Assembly: GCA_001584585.1 (NCBI GenBank) | Contig: LSYV01000003.1 | Coordinates: forward strand, 920,359 to 930,537 | Source of the DNA: Gonium pectorale | Lineage: Eukaryota; Chlorophyta; Chlorophyceae; Chlamydomonadales; Volvocaceae | DNA: 10,179 bases | Reading direction: 5' to 3' | Shown here: positions 1 to 8,104 of the stretch, piece after piece | Layout: each line of letters starts with the position of its first letter | How positions within the stretch are numbered: the first letter of the stretch is position 1 | Translations under genes and position numbers: made by a program | The notes under the pieces: generated by a model | Seen by the model: only the letters and a program-made list of their open reading frames with translations | The model's database searches: none | Told to the model about the DNA's origin: nothing

Positions 1-130
1 GGTCCTTGCCTGTGCTTGAGCAAGCCGGCCAGTCTGGGGAACGCAAGCAGTCCCTGCCCCGGTTCGTGCCGGCGCCGGGACTGCTTGCGTTCCCCAGACT
101 GGCCCGCTTGCTCAAGCACAGGCGAGGACC
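1..130. repeat. 130-base near-perfect inverted repeat (long hairpin)
   Basis: Position i pairs with position 131-i across the whole stretch, so two 65-base arms meet with almost no spacer. The unpaired positions are 26/105, 55/76, 58/73 and 64/67; 7/124 and 63/68 would be G-U wobbles in RNA. The uninterrupted core 27-54 with 77-104 is a perfect 28-bp match. An RNA copy would close on a four-base loop (UCGU, 64-67). The repeat starts at the first base of the window, so it may extend further left. It could be a microRNA or small-RNA precursor, which in Chlamydomonas are often long near-perfect hairpins, or a fold-back/MITE-like element. No arm sequence recurs elsewhere in the window that I could find. 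The hairpin is certain from sequence; its function is not. Confidence 0.9.
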
Positions 131-641
131 GGGCTGTGCGGACGCGGCGTAGTAGGCTGAATTCCTCAGAGTCATGCGCCGACAGGGGCGCGACCCTAAC
201 AAAAAGCGCGAGCTTGTCTCCTCCCAGCCAAACAACGGCGATGCGCAGGGCCGGCGCGCCCATTCCTGCGAAAATGGGACAATGGGATTATTAGTGAATA
301 CTACCATAGGGACGCCAGTCCCTTGACTGCTGACTGAGGACCACGAACTGGAGGCTGGCATCTGCGGACTGCGGACTGGGGGACTGGGGATCAACTACAC
401 ATGCTGTGCCAGCCATTGGGCGGGCGACCCGTGGGTCGGCGCCGGTCTCCGCATAGGACGCGGTCTCAAAAGTGCACACCGCATCCGTCCTAGCAGTGGT
501 TGGCGTTGCCGGACCGCTTTGCGCATGTGCCCATGTTACTGCCGGCATGCCGCCTTGTCCAGTGCGCCTGTTCCCGCCTCCCGCGCTGCCGGCTCTCACC
601 TTCCTTGCCCGCCTACCTCTCTACCCCGTCCGTCCGCTTAG
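131..641. other. Non-coding stretch left of the orphan exon
   Basis: No exon of an expansin or of any other family was recognised here on either strand. The stretch contains an ACTG-rich patch with degenerate CGGACTG units (about 318-390) and a palindrome at 425-438. From about 580 it becomes pyrimidine-rich, ending in an AG at 640-641. Bases 617-641 resemble the end of expansin intron 4 (about 4589-4609), sharing the ctctct and ccccgtccgt blocks, so this end is probably a relic intron. Confidence 0.5.
425..438. repeat. 14-bp perfect palindrome (GACCCGTGGGTC core)
   Basis: The sequence CGACCCGTGGGTCG is its own reverse complement. The same 12-base core occurs at 1706-1717, and a one-base variant with a CG centre occurs at 5674-5685. 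It could be a binding site for a dimeric factor or a remnant of a dispersed repeat; the sequence alone does not decide. Confidence 0.6.
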
Positions 642-738
642 CCCATGCAACTACCCCGCCAACGCCTACTCCAACCGCCGCCGGTGGTGCTGCGGCGACA
701 TGGCGCACATGGACCTCTCCCAGCAGGCCTTCATCAAG
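642..738 (+). pseudogene. Orphan expansin exon (copy of exon 5), probably a gene relic
   Basis: This 97-base stretch reads, from its second base, PCNYPANAYSNRRRWCCGDM and then AHMDLSQQAFIK. It matches exon 5 of the intact expansin gene (4610-4703) at 82 of 94 aligned bases, plus one in-frame CGC insertion that adds an Arg. An AG acceptor (640-641) after a C-rich tract and a GT donor (739-740, GTGCGC as in the intact gene) flank it, and the phase is the same as in the intact gene. The HMD triplet and the Cys pair are kept; four residues differ (Tyr to Ala, Asp to Gln, His to Gln, Gln to Ile). No matching exon 4 lies in 1-641 and no exon 6 in 740-2985, so in this window it stands alone. It is either a fragment left by tandem duplication or an exon of a paralogue with long introns starting left of the window. 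Confidence 0.75.
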
Positions 739-1330
739 GTGCGCATGCGGGCACGGCGACCGGGGGACGCCGTTTCGCCGGACGACTCGCCCGCTCGCGA
801 GCCGCTGGTTGTTCCTCGCCACGGCACGCCACGGCAGCACTCCATCCACAGACAGGCGTTTTGTAGCCACATCGGTGTAGCCCCTGTTCGCTTACCCATC
901 ACTGCTATCTAACACACGTTGGGACTACGCCGCCGGTACCGGCCGCTAAACGAGCCGGCAGGTGTTGGCATCCACTGCCCCTCCGGCATGCAGCATGCGG
1001 GAGCAGTGGCACGCGTGTGTCGCCCGTATGATACTGCGCAGTGTGCGGAAGGCCGTCAGTTGGAACAGTGTCGTGCACCGCACAAGGTCCAGGGTGTGCA
1101 TCACCATGTGTACCCACAACCTGGAGGCGTTGTCGCGGTGTGACTGGGTGCTCGCGCGGCGTGCCTGGGGAGCCTATGCTTCTATCTGTGGTTTACTTGT
1201 GGGTCAATGTCTGCAGCTGGTGGGGGTGTGCACCCAGCAGCTCATAATAGACGCTATGACTCTTGCCTAAATAGCTAGTAAATCCCTGCTTTACGAATAT
1301 CGTGTACGCTTTCGCTGCCGCGTGCCCGCC

Positions 1331-1351
1331 TGGAGCCTGGAGCCCGGAGCC
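1331..1351. repeat. Three tandem 7-base units
   Basis: Units TGGAGCC, TGGAGCC and CGGAGCC follow one another directly, with one substitution in the third. This is a minor low-copy tandem repeat in non-coding DNA. Confidence 0.6.
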
Positions 1352-1704
1352 TGCGGATTCACGCCTACCTGAACGTCCGCGTGGCTCAGCCCTGCCCCAG
1401 CCCATGCAGCCCGTTCAAGCCGCATATTTACTGTGCACATTCGCAGCCTCCGCTGCCTACTCTGCACTTCCCCCGCTTCAACGCGTTGCCCGTCCTCCCC
1501 ACATACGCTCGCGATCAGGTACGCGCGGTGCCCCATACCACCGCTTTATAGCACTCAGCCCCTTGACGTTTCCTTGTGAGAATGACGTGCTAGCTGGCAC
1601 GGCAGCAAGCAAATGGGTGAGCAACAGAAGCTGCTAGAACTTGCCGGCTACCAACAACCAGCGCAGGATCCCTTAGCATACCAGGGACATCTCCCTGCCT
1701 AAAA

Positions 1705-1718
1705 TGACCCGTGGGTCA
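1705..1718. repeat. 14-bp perfect palindrome (TGACCCGTGGGTCA)
   Basis: This is a second exact copy of the GACCCGTGGGTC core seen at 426-437, here with T/A as outer bases. It lies just right of a small hairpin at 1682-1697, in otherwise featureless DNA. Function unknown. Confidence 0.6.
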
Positions 1719-2985
1719 GTTTGGGGTCCAGCTGAGCTCTGGGGCAACCTTAGGCGAAGGCGAACCGACTCGAGCGCCTCAGCGTCAGTCCTGAAGTCAA
1801 TCTCGAAGCCTGCTCGCAGCCTCAGGCGTGCACATGCGGGGACTAACCCTCATCAAGTCACCAAACGCCACCAACGCTCATAGCTGTAGCCCCACTGCTC
1901 AAGGGCCCGAAGCCGCCGACACGTAAGCCCGACCAATGGCCGACGCAGCTGCGCCGCACACCAGCGGTGACAAACTGCGAGCTGATACCATTGTGCAAAG
2001 TTTGTAACGATATCTCGTCCGTTCACTGCGTGCGTTAGGTGCGTTGCTGCAGTAAGGGCAGTTGGCAGACCGGGCGCCGCGTCGCCGGCGGCTTGTACCT
2101 CGTCGCTGCCGTTAATGTGCGTTCACCATGATGAGCCACTAGACCCACGCGTAAGATTGCGGAAGTGAAGAAAGGTCGATACCCCATGTTATGCCTGTGA
2201 AGTCCTAACCACCTCGGCTGCGCCATTGCGCATAGGCCGTCAAACGGTGCACTTTCATCTCTCTTATTGTGCAGCCCAGTGAGCTAGGAAGCGCCAACTG
2301 GGCCCTGCGCGGCTCCGGAACCATGGCGTTATGCCCGCCATGAAAGCCCACTGCACTCCATAGTCACCATTGACCCACATATCCGTGCTATCTTAAAGCG
2401 CTTGCGAGCCTGACGCAACCGGTAGAGCGCGTTAGCAACGCCGCCACCGCCGTCACTCTGCACTGCTGCCACCAGCGCGCGCCTGCAACGCCATTGGGCA
2501 AGTGCCTTCACGTTGGCCCTTTCCTGCGCAGCGCTGCAGCGCCGACGCGCCGCGAGCGGAAGCCTCGGGTAGGCGAGAGCGTTGACTTCTTCTGCATTTG
2601 ACGGGCCCGCACCGGCGCTGCGCCCAGCCCATTGCCGCCCATTGCCCCCGCAAATGCATCTCATTAACTCTACTAACGCCTAGCGCCCGCCCATTTCGCT
2701 CGGCGCATCGCGCTGCTGCAGGTCGCCTCCTTCGGCCTCTCCGCCACTCGATCCGCGCAGCCCCCGTTGGCTGACCCCGCACGCAGCGCGGCCCTTCGGA
2801 ACAGCAACCAGTGAGGCTGAGGCTCCCCTTTAGCCGCGAACCGGCACGCCGCGCGCCGCCCCATCGTCGCCGCCGTTCGCCGCCGGAAAATGACGCCCCC
2901 CGCGCGCCCCTTCGCGATCGCGCCTGCGATCTCCCGCTGCGCTTCCATTGCCCCGCCCCGGCATCTGCGCGCGTCGCCCGTGCGA

Positions 2986-5217
2986 ATGCGGTCCGCCAGC
3001 GCTAGGCCCTGCTTCCGCCTGCTTCCAGCGGTCCTCTCATTGGCTGCCGCGCTGTCTTGGATGGTGGTGCAGCCTGCCAGGGCGGACGATGGCTGGTCGT
3101 ATGGGCGCGCTACGCACTACGGGGCGATGGCAGGTGGGTGAGCGCGGCCGCAGCTGGGCAGCTCGCGACAGCATATGCTTGCGCGCTCCGAGGACGCCCC
3201 CCGTCAACGCGTAACGCTAGCCAGCATGCGCTTGCACCAAGATGAGTAGATCGCTCGCTGCTTGTGAATACGTAGTTGGTGGTCAATGGGTCGCCCTTGC
3301 ATCGGCGGCCCACATCCGGCCTAGCAGGCCAGGACGTTTTGCGCACATGCCGCCCCGCGCTCCACCATGACGTTGACAGAATTCTTTCGAAACGATGACC
3401 TCTGCGCTCCCCTCCCATCGCCGCCTCGCTTGCGACAGGCGGCAACATCGACGACGGCTCTTGCATGTACGGCCGCCTCCCCAACGGCCTGGTCAGCACA
3501 GGCGTCGACATCGTGGTGAGCGGGGGGCTAACTTGATTTGCGAGCGGGGAATCACGCTCGGCTGCTCCTGCAGCTCCTGCGTGTTGCGAGCCGCAACGAC
3601 GGATGCTGCAGCTCCCGCGATGCACCAAGGCAGCATCGCACAAGCATCCTGTAACCCCTGCAAAGCCCCATGTGCGCCGTGGCTGGCCGCCCGGCGGCCC
3701 CAGGTTGTTCTTGCGTGTGCCCTGCATTGCAACTTCCTCACGCGCCTGCTGCATGGTTGCGGTGTACCGGCACGCCGCAGGCGCTGAGCGACCAGGCCGG
3801 AGACTTTGCGGGATCCTGCGGGTAGGGCTGTTGGGTGAACCGTGCACAGGCCGAGACGGGATTGCGAGTTGTAGGCTTGTAGCCCTAGCCGACCCGTATG
3901 GTACCCGGGGGAGCACATGGGCCGCATAGCCAGCGCAGTAAGGCTCGAGGCCATCTGTCCGTCCGTTGGCTTCCCATGCTCCTGACCAGTGGCCGCTTGC
4001 TGCGTCCTTGCGGCCCTTTCAGCCCCAGCCACGCTGCCCAGCCGCTGCTGCAGAACGGCCACTCCAGACGGCCACGGCAGTCCAGCCTCACAGAAACTCC
4101 TTTGGCCGCAGAGTCTTGATGCGCGTCGTGCCCTGCCCTGACGCCCGCCCCCTTGCTCCTGCCCTGCCCTGCCCCGCCCTTTCCCCAGGCGCTGCTACGA
4201 GGTGCAGTGCAACCCCAGCGCCTTCTCCGACGGGTACGGCAACTACCTGGACCGCAACTCCGGCTGCAAGGACAGCACGTCCGTCATCGTCACGGTCACG
4301 GACTCGTGGTGAGCGCGATCGATCGGGTGCGACGATGCCGGGGGCCAGCATGTGCGTGTTCATGCACAGTCATGACGTGCGGTACGAGGTCTCATTCAGG
4401 ATTGTGGACTCCCGGATGCCCAGGTGTACGGCACACTCTACCACTGTGACGTACACTGAGCATCGAGGGGACGGCTTTGCAGACGGCGTGACGAGCTTAC
4501 GAGCTGTTGATGGGGGTATCTCGCATCTGAGCCCAGTTCCTTACCCCGATGCCCGGGCGCATCCTTGGCCCCCGCCTCCACCCCCTGCACTCTCTCCCCC
4601 GTCCGTCAGCCCCTGCAACTACCCCGCCAACGCCTACTCCAACCGCCGGTGGTGCTGCGGCGACATGTACCACATGGACCTGTCTGATCACGCCTTCCAG
4701 AAGGTGCGCTGCGTGCGTGGGCCGCCACCCGGGGAGGGCAGCAGCTTGCGGTGCGGTGCGGTTTATGCATAGGGCGCAGGGGAGGCCTTAGGGCCGCGGC
4801 TTACCGGTACCCATGGCATGGCGCTGGGACGACGCCCACTGCGCCCAGACCCGCTGCATCGCATCGCCTCCGATACTCCCATCGACTTTCGCTGCCTGAC
4901 TGCATGCCGTGGCCCCTGCGGCCGTGCCGATTATTCCCCACGCCCCCTTCCATACATCGCACAGCACTCACCTCGCGCCCGCGCACCTCGCGCCAGCTAT
5001 GCACACTTTCTCCTCCTTCAGCTTCTGCCAACCCGTCATCTCCGTCCATCATCTTCTTTCTCCCAAATTCCCTCCCCCCCCGCCTCGCCAGCTTGCGGAC
5101 GTGGGCCTGGGCGTCATCGGCATCCGCTACCGGGTGGTCGGCTGCCCCGGCGGCTTCCAGCCCTCGCCGCGCGCCTCCACCGCGGACTTCCCCGCCGGCA
5201 CCCGCAAGCACCTGTAG
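2986..5217 (+). CDS. Secreted single-domain expansin-like protein (six exons, 201 residues)
   Basis: Exons: 2986-3133, 3439-3515, 3781-3821, 4189-4308, 4610-4703, 5092-5217. All five introns are GT-AG and the exons join in frame to a TAG stop. Residues 1-33 look like a signal peptide: basic start, hydrophobic core LLPAVLSLAAAL, likely cleavage after ARA. The rest is an expansin domain 1 (six-stranded double-psi barrel related to GH45). It shows GWSYGRATHYG (36-46), an SCGRCYEVQC motif (87-96), TDSCPCNYP (126-134), RWCCGD (142-147), HMD (150-152) and IGIRYRVVGC (169-178). HMD stands where plant expansins have HFD; its Asp is the conserved acidic residue. The mature part has ten Cys, all plausible in disulfides. 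Expansins loosen cell walls non-enzymatically; here the target is probably the alga's glycoprotein-rich matrix (inference). The carbohydrate-binding domain 2 of plant expansins is absent: only 23 residues follow Cys178. An in-frame ATG at 2890 would add 32 residues; I prefer 2986 because it places the signal peptide at the amino terminus. Confidence 0.88.
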
Positions 5218-5348
5218 AGCTCAAGCGTGCGCCGCCTTCCGGTCAAGGGCCTCCGAGCTGCGGCCCCCTCACGTGCCTAGGACACCGTGGCGCCCGTCCC
5301 CAAGAGCCAAGACGCTGCCGGCCGACGACGGAGCCCACCGCAAGACCC

Positions 5349-5378
5349 GGCTGCGCGCGGCTGTGCGCGGCTGCGTGC
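5349..5378. repeat. Three tandem 10-base units
   Basis: Units GGCTGCGCGC, GGCTGTGCGC and GGCTGCGTGC are adjacent, each differing from the first by at most one base. They lie about 130 bases after the expansin stop, so probably in its 3' untranslated region. Confidence 0.65.
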
Positions 5379-5653
5379 CGCCGCGTGGCAGCGTGGTTGC
5401 GTTGACGTGTGAGAGTGGTTCAGTTCGTAGTTGCGAGGCTCTGATCGTAAGGATTCAACTGTGAGGAACACTATTGCCTGGCCGTCACGGACTTTCGATC
5501 GTGCGGCCTCTTGAACGGTGTACTGCTAACTTTGTCCGTGGGTCTGTGAATTTGGTCCTGATGACGGCTCGTCGTGGGAGGCTCTGACGAGAGTTATGAA
5601 TTGCAAGGGCCAGCGCGCTATGCAGTTATAGGCGGTACCGTATTGGGAGGGTT

Positions 5654-5685
5654 GGCCCGCGGGCCGGAACGGTGACCCGCGGGTC
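5654..5685. repeat. Pair of 12-bp palindromes, 20 bases apart start to start
   Basis: GGCCCGCGGGCC (5654-5665) and GACCCGCGGGTC (5674-5685) are each perfect palindromes. The two differ by a compensating pair of bases that preserves the symmetry. The second differs by only one base from the cores at 426-437 and 1706-1717. The spacing is about two helical turns, which would suit two dimers on one DNA face, but no function can be assigned. Confidence 0.6.
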
Positions 5686-6272
5686 GCTACCCAAGGGGTG
5701 CGGCCGCCCCTTCCGGGTTGAGGCGCTAGAAGGAGCAAGACGCGAGCTGGAGAGGGCGGCCGTTTCTGTGGGCTGCGTGCGACACTCAAAACGTGTTTCC
5801 CCCACGGGTCTAGAACCCCGCGCGCTGCTTTTATATGGTGGGTCCGAGGCCCACGGTGGCATTACGTCGCCGGCTTGGGATCCTCTGGTGGCGGTGATGA
5901 CGGGGCGCACAGGAGGGGTTAGCTAAGCAGCGGCGAAGAGGATTGCTGGCGAACGTTGCTTTGTTGGCTTGCCCCGTTCCGTTGAATTCTGTAGACGGCG
6001 TTGGCGGCCGCTTTACGGTTGCCATAGTCCCGGTTTTGTGTGCATGACGCTTTGTGCAGTGCCCGTTCCGAGTGTCATTTCAAGCCTGCGTGCCGCTGTG
6101 CGAGTCTGTGGGGGTGTGTGCATGTTTGAAAGTGCTCCCGTGCGTCTAAAACCCAACTTTCCCCTCCCGCACCCTGCCGTTGCGGCTGCGGTCGCGGGCT
6201 TAGACACGTGCGCCGGCGGTGCCCCGCCCGTTTTTGTCGCCTTGATTGCCCAGGCGACATGAGGGCCCGCCT

Positions 6273-6300
6273 GGGGTGGGTGGGAGAAGGGCGGATGGGG
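6273..6300 (+). other. Putative G-quadruplex motif
   Basis: G-runs of 4, 3, 3 and 3 are separated by loops of one, one and four bases (T, T, AGAA) at 6273-6291, with a further G4 run at 6297-6300. The single-base loops make this a strong intramolecular quadruplex candidate on the plus strand. It is in the spacer, not next to a recognised gene, so its role, if any, is unknown. Confidence 0.6.
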
Positions 6301-8104
6301 ACGTCCGTCGGTGATCGGGGTGCGGCGGTAAGGCTTTGCACGCCCGTGTGGCGCAGCCTGTCGCGGCCGGTGAATGTGCACATGTGTGAATCCGGTTGCG
6401 GAATGTGAAACGAAACCCTCCGGCAGACCCGGTTCATAGGGTTATGCGTGGAGGGGCGCGCTGCTGGTCTGGCAACTTCCCCCCGGGGCGTCGCGCTATG
6501 CCTCGCGCCCTAGTGTTCTCTAAGTCCTTATGTGGTACTCGCCACCGTTATCGTGTGCCTGTCGTACGTACGCATGCCGTGCGTCCCGTGTTGTGTGGTT
6601 AGTGAGAGTGCACCACGTTGAGGGCTTTACGTGTGCGTTTGTGCGGGCTTGTGGTATCACGTGGTGGGAGTCAGCAGAGCAGTGTGGGAAGGGAGCGCGG
6701 CAAGGAGGAGGGAAACAAGCGAGGAGGGAACAAGGCAAGCGAGCCCGCCGCTGTCACGCCCGTGCGGCGTATTGGGTCAAGTGCACCGCAGCGTTGTGGG
6801 ACGGCGGTGATGCGAAATGCTTTTTTATGCCTTGGGCACGACGTGCCTGGGTATTGTCTATTGTGTGATGCGGAACGGCGGGTTGCTCTCATTGGCACCC
6901 TGCCGGGTAAGCTCAGTCCAGCCCCTTTCCCCCGGATGTGCTCTACGTTGTGCTGTCCCTGTTCGAAGGGCTCCCTGAAAGGGGTGCTACGAACCGTTGC
7001 TAATACGTGGAGTGTATAACCGTGCTTTGGGGGGGGGCGAAGCGGACTGTCGTTCCCGCCGCTTGATACTCCCGGCTTCTGGAGCATCTCCGACACAACT
7101 AAGGAGACGCCTATGAAGGCTCCGTGGGATGGAGGGCGTGGCTGAGCGACGGAGGAGGCAAGAGACGAGATGGTCGTAGAGGTTTTCTTGTTGGTTTTAA
7201 AGGTTGCATCGTTGGCGTTGGTCAGCATGTAACGAGTTACGCATGGCAGATGGCACCTGTGGGAAGTTGCTTCGTCAAACCTGAAACAACCAACGGCATG
7301 TACCTGCACTGCCAACAACCATTGATCGCCAGGCCACTTCAACAGTTACCACGGACCCACGGTTGATACCGGCCTGATACCTGTCGCCAGCCACCTGCCG
7401 TCACCTGCATATGGCGTGAAGGGGCAATCCCTATACTAACATGAATTTACAGATGCAGCGGCGGCAAGTAGGTGATCTGGGTTTATGTAGGCTGTCGTAC
7501 GGTAATGACCCGGCAGTTCCGGGCGACGGGCATGCGTCCACGCAGTTTAAGTTCTGCAGGAGGGATCGGAGGGACCGGCAAGCCTACGGCACCCATCTGC
7601 GGCTCCGGATGGAGGTGTTGCTAGTGATCCAAGGGAAGCCATATTTGCCGAATCAACCGAGTGGACGTGTCAGTCTGCAGCACGAGCCACTCTAACTCTA
7701 CCCCGACCAACCCCCGCAGTTGGCATCAGTCCTGTTGCCTGTTTTTGTAGAGGTACGTGGTGCAACGGGTTTTGCCACATTATCCCGTGTTCTTCCTTCG
7801 CCCGGGCCCCACCTCCAGGCACCGATCTTCTTGTGGCCTCGTCAGCAACAGTACATACCGTACGTGTGGCAGTACGACCAACCAGATGCTATCGCGCTCT
7901 TTGCATCCCCGTTCTCTTTCGCTGGGCTTCATACCCATGCCTCAGAGCGTGGGTTGCACCTAGATTCCACGACAAGGGACTTCCAAGGCACGTTGAGCCC
8001 TAGTCCTCGTGATGGTTACCTTCGACTAAGCTGGAAATCATCTCGGCACTGAAACAATTAGCTTTTGTAAGGGCTGCGGGACGGCCTACGCGGCTCTCGA
8101 GACG

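Larger units (their letters stand above)
739..2985. other. Intergenic region with no recognised gene; right end is presumed expansin promoter and leader
   Basis: No protein family, tRNA or rRNA was recognised on either strand. The open frames here are short, overlap in several frames and resemble nothing I know. Small features are a three-unit GGAGCCY-type repeat (1331-1351), a small hairpin (1682-1697, stem CAGGGA/TCCCTG) and a palindrome (1705-1718). GC content rises toward about 2450-2985, as expected for a proximal promoter and 5' leader of the expansin gene, but no clear TATA box was found. The transcription start is not determinable by eye. Confidence 0.5.
5218..8104. other. Long spacer between the expansin and WDR26-like genes, no supportable gene
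   Basis: The left end should hold the expansin 3' untranslated region and the right end the leader of the WDR26-like gene. I found no TGTAA, the usual volvocine polyadenylation signal, between the expansin stop and about 7228, so the transcript end is unclear. The middle is richer in T and G than the genes. Open frames on both strands (for example 223 codons on the minus strand at 6671-7342, and 84 codons at 7441-7695 on the plus strand) lack recognisable domains and the C/G-ending codon preference of the real exons. A G9 run lies at 7029-7037 and a TTTTATAT stretch at 5829-5836. No transposon ends or protein remnants were identified. Confidence 0.5.

Noticed and set aside
361..390. CGGACTG-type tandem units as a minisatellite
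   Set aside because: Only about three imperfect units; too short to annotate on its own.
905..1000. Possible exon 6 partner of the orphan exon (RRYRPLN, then GVGIHCPSG)
   Set aside because: Only scattered residues match the IGIRYRVVGCPGG stretch, the order is wrong and there is no proper acceptor.
3110..3916. 268-codon open frame on the minus strand
   Set aside because: It lies opposite expansin exons 1 to 3 and their introns, has no recognisable domain, and is what high GC content produces by chance.
3966..4772. 268-codon open frame on the plus strand
   Set aside because: It runs through introns 3 to 5 and out of the frame of exon 4; only its exon 5 part is real coding sequence, already in the expansin model.
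5785..5850. tRNA-like T-loop (GGGTCTAGAACCCC)
   Set aside because: No acceptor, D or anticodon stems could be drawn around it.
6671..7342. 223-codon open frame on the minus strand in the spacer
   Set aside because: No family resemblance, no C/G-ending codon preference and no signal that fits an exon set; kept out as a gene but worth a homology search.
7441..8052. Possible two-part gene (84-codon frame, then a frame after a CAG at 7717-7719)
   Set aside because: The acceptor-like site is tempting, but the second frame lacks an ATG near its start, codon use is unlike the real exons, and neither product resembles anything known to me.
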